The position numbers and the translations under genes were made by a program. Of a stretch of 64,000 nucleotides of DNA, positions 17,141 through 28,516 are shown piece by piece. A model generated the notes under the pieces. It made no database searches. It saw only the letters and a program-made list of their open reading frames with translations, and was not told the origin of the DNA. The stretch comes from Deltaproteobacteria bacterium. GTDB lineage: Bacteria > Desulfobacterota > Desulfomonilia > UBA1062. How positions within the stretch are numbered: the first letter of the stretch is position 1; every line of letters starts with the position of its first letter. The stretch is from assembly GCA_018433775.1 (NCBI GenBank), contig JAHDQN010000029.1:62001-126000 (forward strand), read 5' to 3'.

Positions 17141-17680
17141 CCGCTCTTGCTCCGGCTAAAAAAACTCCTCGAATCCTCTTCACCCCCGCTTTCGGTGAGA
17201 GGACTGTGCCGCAGCGCCCCGCCAGCTTTCGGCGAGCCCGGGGCTGTAATGTCCCGGGCTTCATAGCATGTCTCATCCGGACAGATATATAACAAATAAT
17301 TACAATCCCGGAATCCTTGAGAAGGATCGGGAAAACGAGGATTCATCAATGAACAAGCCCAAGCCCCCAAAAGGCAGGTATCAGAATGTTCCTCTGAACA
17401 TGCCGCAAATAAGAATAGACAAAGAAAAGGCCGTACGATTTTTCGCCGTTCTTTTCTTCAGGCACTATCCGTCCAATATCTGCTTTTTCCTCGCTTCGCA
17501 ACCGTTTTTATAACTGGAGATCTTTCCGTTAGCGTGGCATGAGGGTGCACCAGGCCTGCTTTCGAGAGGTAACTGTTCGACAATAGGTCCCATTCATAAA
17601 AAGTTTCCCTGGTTAGCCCGTCTGTCAGGGATAGTCTGCAAGAGGCGGCCCATAAAAGCCGGGCCCTTTTAGGGGCGCCT
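17141..17680. other. Intergenic region between kinase and P-type ATPase genes
   Basis: These 540 bases hold the kinase promoter region and the 3' flank of the P-type ATPase. An imperfect hairpin with AGAGGCG/CGCCTCT arms (17640-17680) just past the ATPase stop could act as a weak terminator; there is no T run. A 54-codon frame at 17349-17513 has a GAGG before its ATG but no recognisable features, so it is not called. Confidence 0.4.
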
Positions 17681-20377
17681 CTATTCAGCGATGGTTTTTC
17701 CCTTCAGGCGCAGAGCATTGCTGATAACGGATACCGAGCTCAGGCTCATGGCCGCGGCGGCAATCATAGGGGAGAGAATGATTCCCAGAAATGGATAGAG
17801 TGCCCCTGCCGCGATGGGTACGCTCAATGCGTTATAGACGAAGGCGAAGAAGAGGTTCTGCTTGATATTGCGCATCGTGGCCCGGCTCAGGAGGATTGCG
17901 GACACGAGCCCCTTGAGATCCCCCTTGACCAGAGTTACCTGGGCGCTCTCCATGGCGATGTCCGACCCTCCTCCCATGGCGATGCCCACCTGTGCGCGCG
18001 CCAGGGACGGGGCGTCGTTGATGCCGTCACCGGCCATGGCCACGATCCGGCCTTCCTCCTGAAGGCGCCTGACCACGAACTCCTTGTCGGCGGGCAGGAC
18101 ATCTGCAACCACTTCGTCTATCCCGAGCTCGCCTGCCACGGCCCGGGCGGTTGCCTCGTGGTCGCCGGTGAGCATGACGATTCTGATGCCCCGGCGGTGC
18201 AGGGTCCGGATGGCCTCGAACGAGGTTTCCTTTATGGGATCGGATACACCCAGAAATCCGGCGGGGCTGCCGTCCACGGACACGAACATGATGGTCTGCC
18301 CCTTCTTCCGTATGTCCTCGGCCTCGTCTGCAAGCTCGCGGACGGAAACTTTCTCATCCTCAAAGAGTGCCCGGTTTCCCAGGATCACCCGGTGTCCAGA
18401 CACGGTGCCGGTGACCCCCTTCCCCGGAAGATTGACGAAATTCTGGACCTCTCCGATCGAAGCGCCAAGATCAAGGGCTCCCGTGACCACGGCCTGGGCG
18501 AGGGGATGCCCGCTCGCCTTTTCGATGCTTGCGGCGTACATGAGGAGGGATTTCTCATCGAGCCCGGTGGCCCTTACATGGGTCAGTGCGGGCTTGCCGC
18601 GAGTGAGCGTCCCGGTCTTGTCCACCACCAGGGTGTCGATCTTGCCCAGGGTTTCGATGGCCTCCGCATTCCGGAAGAGCAGCCCCATGGTGGCGCCCTT
18701 GCCTGTGGCGACCATGATGGACACGGGTGTGGCGAGTCCCAGCGCGCAGGGGCATGCCACGATGAGCACGGATACCGCGGCGATGATTGCATAGGCGAAC
18801 TGCGGCTCGGGCCCGATCCAGACCCACAGGCCGAAGGTGAGAAGCGCGACGAGGACGATGGCCGGGACAAAGTATGCCGACACCACATCGGCCAGCCGCT
18901 GGATGGGGGCTCGAGACCTCTGTGCCTGCGCCGTGAGCGCAACGATCTGGGCGAGCAGGGTATCGGCCCCTACCCGTGTCGCCTCCATCACCAGCGAACC
19001 GTTGCCGTTGATCGTACCTCCCACCACCGGATCTCCGGAGAGCTTCTCCACGGGTACGGGCTCGCCGGTGATCATGGATTCATCCACGTTGCTGCTCCCT
19101 TCGAGCACTGTACCGTCGGTGGGCACCTTTTCGCCCGGAAGCACACTGAGGCGGTCACCGGGGTGGACCATGCCGAGCGGGACATCCTCTTCACGGCCCT
19201 GAGCGTCGATCCGCCTGGCTTTCTTCGGTGCGAGGCTCAGGAGCGAGCGGATGGCCTCGCCGGTTTTGCTCCGCGCCTTGAGCTCCAGGACCTGGCCCAG
19301 CAGGACCAGGGTGGTGATGACGGCGGCCGCCTCAAAATACACCCCGATGGTCCCGTCCATGCCCCTGAACGATGCGGGGAAAATGCCGGGGAAAAGGGCG
19401 GCGACGAGGCTGTAGCCATAGCTCACGGCAACCCCCAGTCCGATGAGGGTGAACATGTTCAGGCTCTTGAAGACCAGGGACTGCCAGGCCCGGACGAAGA
19501 ACGGCCAGCCGCCCCAGAGGACTACCGGTGTCGCCAGCAGGAGCTCGATCCACAGGAAGATTCCGGCCGGGGCCAGGGCATTCAGGAAGGCCCCGCCCGG
19601 AATCATGGACCGCATGGAGATGAGCACGATGGGGAGGGTGAGCACGGCGCTCACCACAAAACGGGTTTTCATATCGCGGTATTCCGCGTTTTCCTCCTCG
19701 CCTGCCCCCGACGGGGAGACGGGTTCCAGCGCCATCCCGCAAAGGGGGCAGCTGCCCGGCTCATCGCGGATGACCTCGGGGTGCATGGGGCAGGTCCACT
19801 GGGCCGTCCCGGGAAATACCCCGGGGATGGCCGGTTCCAGCGCCATCCCGCACTTTGTACAGCTTGCCGGCACCGGGCTGTGCACCTCGGGATGCATGGG
19901 GCAGCAGTAACCCTGCGTCCGCCCGTCCGTCCGGGCGGCAGGTGCTGCAATCTCCTCTGCAGGACGAAGATATTTTTCAGGATTTTCCCTGAACTTCTCA
20001 CGGCAGTGTTCGCTGCAGAAGTAGTAGGTCTTCCCCCGGTATTCAAGGGGAAGATACGCATTCGCGTCAGTGGTGACCATGCCGCAGACCGGATCCCGGA
20101 ACTCCTTGGGCCCCGCTTCCCCGGCAGACGGTTCACCCAGGTACTTCTCCGGGTTGTCGCTGAATTTCTGGCGGCAGTGTTCGCTGCAGAAATAATAGGT
20201 CTTCCCGCGGTACTCGAGAGGCAGGTAGGCGCCAGGGTCGGTCGTTGCCATGCCGCAGACCGGGTCCCGGAACTCCCTGGTTTCGCCGGTTCCGCAGCAC
20301 GATTTCTTCGGTCCGGAGTCGTTCATTTCTTCATGCGTCCTTTCCTGCCCCGCGTGGCGATCAAAATGCGGAAGCAT
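17681..20377 (-). CDS. Copper/heavy-metal P1B-type ATPase with tandem YHS and metal-binding modules
   Basis: This 898-residue metal-exporting ATPase starts with two nearly identical YHS modules of about 50 residues (FRDPVCGM ... YYFCSEHCR). Two CPMHPEV heavy-metal-binding modules follow, with C-x2-C pairs. The P-type core has the transmembrane motif C542-P-C544, the phosphorylated D586 in DKTGTLT, and later [12 protein letters not shown] motif is typical of Cu(I)/Ag(I) pumps in the inner membrane that export metal from the cytoplasm. There is no classic HMA (GMxCxxC) domain, so the YHS/CPMHPEV modules presumably replace it. The start may be the ATG at 20326 (18th codon); neither start has a strong ribosome binding site. 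No copper-responsive regulator gene is adjacent. Confidence 0.93.
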   Translation of the reverse strand: MLPHFDRHAGQERTHEEMNDSGPKKSCCGTGETREFRDPVCGMATTDPGAYLPLEYRGKTYYFCSEHCRQKFSDNPEKYLGEPSAGEAGPKEFRDPVCGMVTTDANAYLPLEYRGKTYYFCSEHCREKFRENPEKYLRPAEEIAAPAARTDGRTQGYCCPMHPEVHSPVPASCTKCGMALEPAIPGVFPGTAQWTCPMHPEVIRDEPGSCPLCGMALEPVSPSGAGEEENAEYRDMKTRFVVSAVLTLPIVLISMRSMIPGGAFLNALAPAGIFLWIELLLATPVVLWGGWPFFVRAWQSLVFKSLNMFTLIGLGVAVSYGYSLVAALFPGIFPASFRGMDGTIGVYFEAAAVITTLVLLGQVLELKARSKTGEAIRSLLSLAPKKARRIDAQGREEDVPLGMVHPGDRLSVLPGEKVPTDGTVLEGSSNVDESMITGEPVPVEKLSGDPVVGGTINGNGSLVMEATRVGADTLLAQIVALTAQAQRSRAPIQRLADVVSAYFVPAIVLVALLTFGLWVWIGPEPQFAYAIIAAVSVLIVACPCALGLATPVSIMVATGKGATMGLLFRNAEAIETLGKIDTLVVDKTGTLTRGKPALTHVRATGLDEKSLLMYAASIEKASGHPLAQAVVTGALDLGASIGEVQNFVNLPGKGVTGTVSGHRVILGNRALFEDEKVSVRELADEAEDIRKKGQTIMFVSVDGSPAGFLGVSDPIKETSFEAIRTLHRRGIRIVMLTGDHEATARAVAGELGIDEVVADVLPADKEFVVRRLQEEGRIVAMAGDGINDAPSLARAQVGIAMGGGSDIAMESAQVTLVKGDLKGLVSAILLSRATMRNIKQNLFFAFVYNALSVPIAAGALYPFLGIILSPMIAAAAMSLSSVSVISNALRLKGKTIAE

Positions 20378-20459
20378 TCTTTTTTAGTAGGTTTGCCCAA
20401 AACGATATCAAGAGTGCCGGGGATCGACGCTCGTAAAAAAGCGGGTAACACAATGGCGG

Positions 20460-22796
20460 TTATTCGGCAAAGAGGGTGTCGACCTTCGTAATCTCCCAGG
20501 CGGCCAGCCCGTCACCGGAAAAGGCATCGAGGATGGCGACCGGTGAGATCGTTCTTCCCTCCCGCACGAGGATGGTCATGGTGGTACCGTCGTGATAGGC
20601 CAGGTAATCGTCCACCATGAGCTCCTTCCCGCCCTTTTCGATGGTCCGGCCGGGCTTCAGATCCAGAGAGAACGGCCGGTCCGTGCGGTATACAAAGGCA
20701 TAGGGCAGACCCAGCTTTGCCTTTCTGCACGACATGACCCGGGTTCCCTCGGGCAGGACGCGGTTGATCATGTCCGGGACCACCCCGGGATCGACCTCTT
20801 CCCTGAGCTCGAACTGGAGGAACTCGCTCACCGAGGCGATGCCGAAGGACGGGGGCGGGGACGTGCTCAGTTTCATGGTGGGGCTGAAGCCTTTCGTATA
20901 CACCGCGTTGAGCCCCGACCGGCGGACCGCACGCTTGAGCATCTCCAGGTAGTCGCGGGGCGAGACGAACCGCAGAGGGCCTTGCTTGGAGAGCTGCATT
21001 ACATAGGGAATGTTCCCGCCTTCGCGGGAGGGTTCGAAGAGCGGGACAGGAGCCGATTCCTCATGGATGATGTTGGAGATATCCCCGGCGCAGACGCCGC
21101 ACCCCGTGCACCTGTCGAACCTGCAGTCCGGGGTGGACGCGCCCTTATACGCGCGATCCTCCTCCGCGAGAAGAAAGGATCTCGAGATCCGTGCGTCGAC
21201 AAACTCCCAGGGAAGGGGCTTTTCCCTGCCGCGGCCCTTGAGATACTGCCGGGGGTCGATGCCGGTCTTTTCGAACGCCGTTTCCCACACCCGCGCATCG
21301 AAGGTGTCGCCCCACCCGTCGAGATAGGCACCGGTGGCCTCGGCTTCCTCGATGACGCGGGAGAGCCTCTCGTCCCCCCTGGCGAACACGCCTTCCAGGA
21401 AGGTGAGGGCGGGGTCCTGCCATCGGAGCGAGAGGTTCCTTCCCCTCAGGTTCTTCTGCAGGTATCGCACTACCTCTCCATGGGCATCGGGCGTGATTTG
21501 CTCCTGCCACTGAAACGGAGTGAAGGGCTTGGGGATGAACCCGGACACGCTGACGGTCAGACTCCCCTTGAACCGTGAGGCAATCGCGCGGGAAAGGGCG
21601 CATATGGCCTCGATATCCTCGTGCCGCTCCGTGGGCAGACCCACCATGAAGTAGAGTTTCAGGGTCTTCCAGCCCAGCTCCCGGATGATGGACACGCTCC
21701 TGATGAGGTCTTCTTCGGTGTTGCCCTTGTTGATCACCTCTCTGAGCCTGGTGGTGGCTGCCTCGGGCGCCATGGTGAAGCCGGGCTTCCTGACCGAGGA
21801 GATGAACTCGGCCACCCGCCGGGTGATGCCTTCCACCCTCAAGGACGGGATGCCGATGGACACCTCCCGGGAGGGGCAGGAGAGCGACTCCATGATCGTA
21901 TTGATGTAGCTCAGGTCGGTGACGGACAGCGCGAGCATGGCGATGGTGTCGTACCCGGTGGCGGCAAGGGATTTCTGGAGGGTATCCATGACCGAGGGAA
22001 ACGATCGCTCCCGGTACGGGCGGTAGATCATCCCGGCCTGGCAGAACCTGCACCCGCGGGTACACCCGCGAGCCACCTCGATCCCGATGCGGTCATGCAC
22101 GATGGAGGTATGGGGAAGCACGACGCGGGAGGGAAACGGCCGCGTGTCGAGATCCGCCAGGATCCTGCGCCTGGGCCTCGACGGGGATCCGGGGCGGTGC
22201 ACGCCCTCGATCTCGGCCATGGCCGCGATGCGCTCGCCGCGGTCTTTTGTCTCCATACATACCCAGGCCATTTCCTCGACGACCTCCTCTCCGTCTCCTA
22301 TGACGACGAGATCGAAGAAGTCCTGGACCGGCGCCGGGTTGACGGTGCAGGTGCCGCCCGCAATCACGATGGGGTCGCCCGCTTTGCGTTCGGACGCGCG
22401 CAGGGGGATCCGGGCCAGCTTGAGCATCCGGATAACCGTGGTGTAGGAAAGCTCGTAGAGAAGGGAAAACCCCACCACGTCGAAGAGGCGCACCGGCCGG
22501 TTTTCCTCCAGGCTGAAGAGTTCGGTTCCGCTTTTCAGGAGGGCGCCCGCCATATCGTGCCAGGGCGCGAACACCCGCTGCGCCCAGACGCCGGGGATCG
22601 AGTTGAGGATCTGATAGAGGACCTTGATCCCGGCATGGGACATCCCGATCTCATAGGTGTCGGGAAAGGCCAGCGCAAACCGCGCCCGGACCTCGCTGTC
22701 GGGCTTGATAACCTGGTTCACCTCTCCGCCGATGTACCGGGCGGGCTTGGAGACGGACTGCAGGGTGCTGTAGTCAACCGGTTTCATGCGTATCAT
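20460..22796 (-). CDS. TIGR03960-like radical SAM protein with C-terminal DUF2344 domain
   Basis: This 778-residue protein has an N-terminal domain of about 200 residues. A radical-SAM core follows with the cluster motif CTRGCRFC (C-x3-C-x2-C) near residue 250. A second cysteine-rich patch (CRFDRCTGCGVC) lies near residue 560. The TIGR03936/DUF2344 domain occupies the last 200 residues (starting about PYVMQLSKQGPLRFVSPRDY). I recognise this fused architecture as common in anaerobes, often near rng/RNase G and ribosomal protein genes, and its reaction is not established to my knowledge. The ATG at 22796 follows CACAGGACAG; an ATG nine bases downstream is possible. It is divergent from the RodZ-like gene. 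Confidence 0.88.
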   Translation of the reverse strand: MIRMKPVDYSTLQSVSKPARYIGGEVNQVIKPDSEVRARFALAFPDTYEIGMSHAGIKVLYQILNSIPGVWAQRVFAPWHDMAGALLKSGTELFSLEENRPVRLFDVVGFSLLYELSYTTVIRMLKLARIPLRASERKAGDPIVIAGGTCTVNPAPVQDFFDLVVIGDGEEVVEEMAWVCMETKDRGERIAAMAEIEGVHRPGSPSRPRRRILADLDTRPFPSRVVLPHTSIVHDRIGIEVARGCTRGCRFCQAGMIYRPYRERSFPSVMDTLQKSLAATGYDTIAMLALSVTDLSYINTIMESLSCPSREVSIGIPSLRVEGITRRVAEFISSVRKPGFTMAPEAATTRLREVINKGNTEEDLIRSVSIIRELGWKTLKLYFMVGLPTERHEDIEAICALSRAIASRFKGSLTVSVSGFIPKPFTPFQWQEQITPDAHGEVVRYLQKNLRGRNLSLRWQDPALTFLEGVFARGDERLSRVIEEAEATGAYLDGWGDTFDARVWETAFEKTGIDPRQYLKGRGREKPLPWEFVDARISRSFLLAEEDRAYKGASTPDCRFDRCTGCGVCAGDISNIIHEESAPVPLFEPSREGGNIPYVMQLSKQGPLRFVSPRDYLEMLKRAVRRSGLNAVYTKGFSPTMKLSTSPPPSFGIASVSEFLQFELREEVDPGVVPDMINRVLPEGTRVMSCRKAKLGLPYAFVYRTDRPFSLDLKPGRTIEKGGKELMVDDYLAYHDGTTMTILVREGRTISPVAILDAFSGDGLAAWEITKVDTLFAE

Positions 22797-22989
22797 CTGT
22801 CCTGTGGAGAAAAAGGGGCGGCACAGGCAGTCCCTTTTTTTAGGATAGTCCTTTCATCTGATCACGATTTCCGTTCACCATAAGCTAACCTCATATGCAA
22901 AGAATAGTCAAACAGATGATGGAAAGTCATAATTCTTGCCTCATGGGGATTGTCATGCTAAGGGGAATGAGAACGCGAGGGGGGTGTCT

Positions 22990-23460
22990 ATGTCGGAAGA
23001 AAAACTCACACTGGGACAGTATTTCAAGAAAGAAAGGGAGGAGCGCGGGATTTCCCTGAAGGAAATCGAGCAGAGGACCAAAATACCCGCCCAGACCCTG
23101 AAATTTCTCGAAGAGGACCAGGTGGACGTGCTCCCCCCCAGAGCCTTTCTGCGCGGGTTTCTCCAGGTTATCAGCAAGGAATTCGACATGAACGAGGAAG
23201 AGCTCGTCAGTCATATGGACGAAACGTTGGCAGCCCATGGAAAGAAAGAGGAAATCCGCAGCAGGTTCATGAAAAACACCCAGGTGGAGAGCTTCACCCT
23301 TCAGCGGATCGTGATCATCTTCGTGGCCATCTTCCTGCTGATCGTGATCTTCGGTTTTTCCATGAAAACCTGCAGGGGCCCTGCACAGCAAGAGTCGGCA
23401 GGCGCGTATTCAATTGCGGTTTCCGGTAGCACCCCGGAAACGATTCCAGCCGATTCCTAG
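22990..23460 (+). CDS. RodZ-like HTH membrane protein (short form)
   Basis: This 156-residue protein begins with a cytoplasmic helix-turn-helix of the RodZ type (LGQYFKKEREERGISLKEI ... RAFLRGFLQVISKEF). A single membrane helix follows at about 107-124 (IVIIFVAIFLLIVIFGF), with a short Cys-containing periplasmic tail. RodZ normally links MreB to cell-wall synthesis and carries a longer periplasmic domain (DUF4115), which is missing here. The ATG at 22990 follows a strong GAGGGGGG ribosome binding site. The genes mgtE, recO and glyQS follow on the same strand with small gaps. Confidence 0.82.
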   Translation: MSEEKLTLGQYFKKEREERGISLKEIEQRTKIPAQTLKFLEEDQVDVLPPRAFLRGFLQVISKEFDMNEEELVSHMDETLAAHGKKEEIRSRFMKNTQVESFTLQRIVIIFVAIFLLIVIFGFSMKTCRGPAQQESAGAYSIAVSGSTPETIPADS

Positions 23461-23506
23461 GAGTATCCCGACAGAGCGCTCGCCGCATTCCTCGTGAGGG
23501 ATTGGT

Positions 23507-24847
23507 ATGCCGGTAAAAGCAACGGACGTAAAACTGCTGCAAGACTATATCGAAAAGGGCTGGGAGTTCCATATCATCGATATGCTCCATGATCTCAAGC
23601 CCGTGGAGATCGCCGAGCTTATCGAGGCCCTCGACGAGGAGTCCAGGGGAAAGTTCTTCGTGCTCCTGGACGTGGATACCGCGTCCGAGGTGATCGCCGA
23701 GCTGTCCTCCGAGTCCCGGGAAGACGTCATTGACGGCATGTCCGACAAGGACCTGGCGCGGATCGTTCAGGACATGGACTCCGACGACGCGGCCGACCTG
23801 GTGGGCGACCTGCACGCCGAGCGAGCGGAGCGGGTTCTCGCTGAGCTCAGTCCCGAGGATTCATACGACATCAAGTCCCTGCTCAAGTATCCGGAGGACA
23901 CGGCCGGCGGCATCATGCAGCGGGAGCTGATCTCCGCGCACCCCAATGCGACCGTTGACGAGGTGATCGCCCAGATACGCAGGCTCCACACGGAGATCAA
24001 TAACATCTCCATGGTCTATGTGGTCGACAACCGGCGTGCCCTGGTGGGCGCCGTGCCCCTGGTGAACCTCATCCTCTCCAAGCCGGATTCCACCATGGCC
24101 CAGATCATGGACCTCGACCCCCTGACCGTGCCGGTGGCCATGGACCAGGAGCAGGTCGCGAACCTCTTCAAGCGCTACGACTCCATGGTCCTGCCGGTGG
24201 TGGACGAGCAGGGCCTCCTCCTGGGCCGCATTACGGTCGACGACATCGTGGACATCATGGAAGAAGAGGCCACCGAGGACATGTTCATGCTCGCGGGCGC
24301 CGAAGAGGACCTGCTGAGCTCATCCGTGGTCAGGAACGCCTCAACCCGGATCCCCTGGCTCTTCGTGAGCTGGGTGGGGGGGGTGCTCGCCACCTTCCTC
24401 ATCAGGGAGTTCGAGACCACCATCAGCAGGGTGGTGGGCCTGGCCGCCTTCATGCCCATCATCCTCGGCATGGGGGGCAACGTGGCCGCACAGGCCGTTG
24501 CGCTGATCGTGCGCGGCATCGCCACCGGCGCGTCTTCGGCCACGAACTTCCGGAGCATCGTGATCAAGCAGATGGGTGTGGGTGTTCTGCTGGGGGCCAT
24601 GTTCGGGGTCATGCTCGGTCTGATCGCCTTCTTCCTCTATCCCGACGAGCTCAAGATCTCCATCGTGGTGGCGCTGGCCATCACGATTTCCATGTCACTG
24701 GCATCATTCATGGGCACATTCCTGCCCATTCTCTTCTACAAGCTCGATAAAGATCCGGCCGTCGCCTCGGGCCCCTTCGTGACCACTACCATGGACATCC
24801 TGGGGGTTGCAGCGTACCTGGGGATCGCGGGACTGCTGCTCTTCTAA
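23507..24847 (+). CDS. mgtE: Magnesium transporter MgtE
   Basis: This is a 446-residue Mg2+ channel/transporter of the inner membrane. The N-terminal superhelical MgtE_N domain (about 1-125, with repeated acidic helices) is followed by two CBS domains (about 130-255). Five membrane helices come next, including the pore segment PIILGMGGNVAAQAVALIVR and, near the end, ASGPFVTTTMDI. Length and order match the family. Gating is by Mg2+ binding between the N and CBS domains in known members. A GAGGGA precedes the ATG. The recO gene starts seven bases after its stop. Confidence 0.96.
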   Translation: MPVKATDVKLLQDYIEKGWEFHIIDMLHDLKPVEIAELIEALDEESRGKFFVLLDVDTASEVIAELSSESREDVIDGMSDKDLARIVQDMDSDDAADLVGDLHAERAERVLAELSPEDSYDIKSLLKYPEDTAGGIMQRELISAHPNATVDEVIAQIRRLHTEINNISMVYVVDNRRALVGAVPLVNLILSKPDSTMAQIMDLDPLTVPVAMDQEQVANLFKRYDSMVLPVVDEQGLLLGRITVDDIVDIMEEEATEDMFMLAGAEEDLLSSSVVRNASTRIPWLFVSWVGGVLATFLIREFETTISRVVGLAAFMPIILGMGGNVAAQAVALIVRGIATGASSATNFRSIVIKQMGVGVLLGAMFGVMLGLIAFFLYPDELKISIVVALAITISMSLASFMGTFLPILFYKLDKDPAVASGPFVTTTMDILGVAAYLGIAGLLLF

Positions 24848-24853
24848 AGCATC

Positions 24854-25555
24854 ATGAACAGGATCACCACCGACGCCATCATTCTTCACAGCATCGATTT
24901 CCTCGAATCGGACAAGATCGTCTGCGCCCTGACAAAGGAAAAGGGCATCGTCCACGCGATCGCGAAGGGCGCCAAGCGGAGCAAAAAGCGCTTTCCCGGA
25001 ACCCTGGAGCCATTCTGCGAGGTGTCCATGGATGTCTTTGTCAAACGGGAGGGCGACCTGCACCGGCTCGAGTCGGCCCAGCTCATCGACGCCCACCTGG
25101 GGATCAGGGAGGACCTCGAGCTTCTGGCACACGCTTCCGTCCTGATGGAGCTCGTCAAGGAGCACCTGGGGCCCATGGACCCGAGCCCGGCAACCTACGA
25201 GCACCTCCGGTCCGCGCTCAAGGACATGGAGCCCGAGCGTCAGTGGTTCTCGGTGTGGGCCGTGGCCCTGATGAACATTCTCTCCTCGCTCGGCTACGGG
25301 ATCGACCTCGCCCGGTCGGGCAAGACCGGGGCCCCAAGGTCGGTCCCGGCTAACATGCTCTCGCGGGAGGCCGCGACCTTTCTGCTCAATGCCTCCCGGC
25401 TCGACGGGGAGGTGCTGCAGAGACTCTCCGCCAAGGCGTCCCTGAAAAGGGAGATTACCTCCTTTCTCCTGGCCGTGTGCAACAAGGTGTCCGAGAAACG
25501 GCTCAAAACCGTTTCCTTCCTGGCGAAGCTGCTTGATTTTGACCTGAACCAGTGA
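24854..25555 (+). CDS. recO: DNA repair protein RecO
   Basis: This is a 233-residue RecO: an N-terminal OB fold ([21 protein letters not shown]) followed by a helical C-terminal domain. It mediates loading of RecA in the RecFOR pathway. It lacks the CxxC zinc motif found in many bacterial RecO proteins, which is common variation. The stop is followed 14 bases later by glyQ, so it belongs to the mgtE-recO-glyQS run. The ribosome binding site is weak, consistent with read-through coupling from mgtE. Confidence 0.9.
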   Translation: MNRITTDAIILHSIDFLESDKIVCALTKEKGIVHAIAKGAKRSKKRFPGTLEPFCEVSMDVFVKREGDLHRLESAQLIDAHLGIREDLELLAHASVLMELVKEHLGPMDPSPATYEHLRSALKDMEPERQWFSVWAVALMNILSSLGYGIDLARSGKTGAPRSVPANMLSREAATFLLNASRLDGEVLQRLSAKASLKREITSFLLAVCNKVSEKRLKTVSFLAKLLDFDLNQ

Positions 25556-25569
25556 TAGAGGGGACCATT

Positions 25570-26430
<861 letters not shown>

Positions 26431-26432
26431 GT

Positions 26433-28502
26433 ATGGCCAGGACACTGTTGTTCGAGATAGGCACCGAGGAAATACCCTACAGCTATATCGTCCCTGCCCT
26501 CGAGTTCATGAAATCGTGGATCTCCGGCAGGCTCAAAGAGGCGAAGCTCCCGCACGAGCCCGTGGAGGCCTTCGGCACCCCCCGGAGGCTCGCCGTGAGG
26601 GTGATGGGGCTTCCTGACTCGCTGCCCGACACGGTGGAGAACCGGATGGGCCCGGCGAAAAAGGCCGCTTTCGACGCGGACGGCAACCCCACCAAGGCGG
26701 CGCTGGGGTTCGCGCGCTCGGCCGGGGTGGACATCTCCGAGGTGGGCTTTGCGCAGACGCCCAAGGGCGAGTACCTCTGCGTCACCCGGACCATCCCGGG
26801 CAGGCCCGCGGATGAGTTCCTGACCGAAGTGCTGCAGGGCATGATTTCCCAGATCCCCTTTCCCAAGACCATGAGATGGTCGAATCCCGGCGTGCGCTTC
26901 GCCCGGCCGGTCCACTGGATCGTTGCCCTTTTCGGCGAAGAGATCCTGCCCGTGAGCTTCGGCAATGTCAAGGCCGGCAGACAGACCCGCGGCAACCGGT
27001 TCATGGCCGGAGACCCCGTCGAGGTCACGGACGCCCGGGCATACGAAGACCTTCTCACCGAGCGCTTCGTGATTCCCGGCATCGAAAAGCGCAAAGCCCT
27101 CATCTGGGAGGGGGTGGGCATGAACGCCCGCAACCTCAAGGCCCAGGTGAAGGACAAGGACCTGCTGGACGAGGTGGCGAACCTGGTGGAGTATCCGCAC
27201 GTCATCATCGGCCGTTTCGACGACGCCTTTCTCGAGCTGCCCGTCGAGGTCCTGGTGACCGTGATGAAGCACCACCAGCGGTACTTCCCCATGTATTCCC
27301 TGGAGGATGGATCGAGCCTGCGGCCCTACTTCGCCGCGGTGAGCAACATCGTGCCCAAAAACGACGCAGTGGTACGCACAGGCAACGAGCGGGTGCTCAA
27401 GGCCCGCCTCGACGACGGCAAATACTTCTTCGAGGAAGATCTCAAGGTTCCTCTGGATGCGTATGCCGAGAGGCTGAAAAATGTCATCTTCCACAAGGAC
27501 CTGGGCACCTCGTATGAAAAGATGGAGCGCTTCCGGAAGGTCGCGCTGTATCTGGCCGACAGGCTGGCTCCGGAGAAAAAAGAGAAGGCGGCCGAGGCCG
27601 CGTACCTGTGCAAGGCCGACCTGAACAGCCTCATGGTCTGTGAATTGCCCGAGCTCCAGGGCATCATGGGCAGGGAGTATGCCCTGCGGCAGGGACGCGA
27701 CCCCGAGGTGGCGCGCGCCATCCACGAGCACTACCTCCCCACCTCGGCGGAAGACGATCTCCCTTCGGACGTCATCGGCGATCTGGTGGGCATGGCCGAC
27801 CGGATCGACACCATCTGCGGGTGCTTCGGCGTGGGCCTGATCCCCACCGGCACCTCCGACCCCTTCGCCCTGAGGAGGCAGACCATCGCCATCGAGAACA
27901 TCCTGCTGGCAAAGGGATACCGCATATCCGTCTCCGACCTCATCGACCAGTCGCTGCTGCAGCTCGCGCAACGGCTCAAGAGAAACGGCGCCGAGGTCAA
28001 GGACGACGTGCTGTCCTTTTTCCGGTCCCGGTTCGTCTCCATCCTTCAGGCGAGAGGCATTCCCGGGGACGTGATCGAGGCGGTGCTGCAGGGCTTCGAC
28101 GATCCCGTGGACACCTTCATGCGCGCCCGGGCAATCGCGGAGGTGAGGCAGGAGGAGTGGTTCGCGTCCATCTCCTCGGCCTCCAAGCGGGTGGAGAACA
28201 TCCTTAAAAAAACGCAGGCCGGGGGCACCGTATCGGAGGCCCTCTTTGCCCAGGACGAGGAAAAGGCGCTGTACGCGCGCTTCAGGGAGATGGAAGACCC
28301 CTTCATCGCCCACGCGGCCAAGGGAGAGTACGACCGGGCGCTCAAGCTCCTGGCGGGCATGAAGGAGCCCATCGACGCATTCTTCGACAAGGTCCTGGTC
28401 ATGAGTGAGGACGAGGATATCCGCAGGAACCGCATCGCGCTGCTCAAGAGCCTGGTTGGTCTGTTCGACCGGGTGGCGCAGTTCTCGAAGATATCCTCCT
28501 GA
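26433..28502 (+). CDS. glyS: Glycyl-tRNA synthetase beta subunit
   Basis: This is a 689-residue GlyS beginning MARTLLFEIGTEEIPYSYI, with the RMGPAKKAAFDADGNPTKAA region. It has an HD-like domain (about 330-500) and a C-terminal anticodon-binding-like domain. It contributes tRNA binding to the alpha2beta2 glycyl-tRNA synthetase. The ATG at 26433 follows GAGGTG and lies directly after the glyQ stop. The frame is open upstream, but only as a shadow of glyQ. Confidence 0.97.
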   Translation: MARTLLFEIGTEEIPYSYIVPALEFMKSWISGRLKEAKLPHEPVEAFGTPRRLAVRVMGLPDSLPDTVENRMGPAKKAAFDADGNPTKAALGFARSAGVDISEVGFAQTPKGEYLCVTRTIPGRPADEFLTEVLQGMISQIPFPKTMRWSNPGVRFARPVHWIVALFGEEILPVSFGNVKAGRQTRGNRFMAGDPVEVTDARAYEDLLTERFVIPGIEKRKALIWEGVGMNARNLKAQVKDKDLLDEVANLVEYPHVIIGRFDDAFLELPVEVLVTVMKHHQRYFPMYSLEDGSSLRPYFAAVSNIVPKNDAVVRTGNERVLKARLDDGKYFFEEDLKVPLDAYAERLKNVIFHKDLGTSYEKMERFRKVALYLADRLAPEKKEKAAEAAYLCKADLNSLMVCELPELQGIMGREYALRQGRDPEVARAIHEHYLPTSAEDDLPSDVIGDLVGMADRIDTICGCFGVGLIPTGTSDPFALRRQTIAIENILLAKGYRISVSDLIDQSLLQLAQRLKRNGAEVKDDVLSFFRSRFVSILQARGIPGDVIEAVLQGFDDPVDTFMRARAIAEVRQEEWFASISSASKRVENILKKTQAGGTVSEALFAQDEEKALYARFREMEDPFIAHAAKGEYDRALKLLAGMKEPIDAFFDKVLVMSEDEDIRRNRIALLKSLVGLFDRVAQFSKISS

Positions 28503-28516
28503 AAATATCTAAGGAT

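Noticed and set aside
17349-17513. Short ORF with a GAGG before its ATG
   Set aside because: The 54 residues show no domain, membrane pattern or conserved look; one weak ribosome binding site is not enough.
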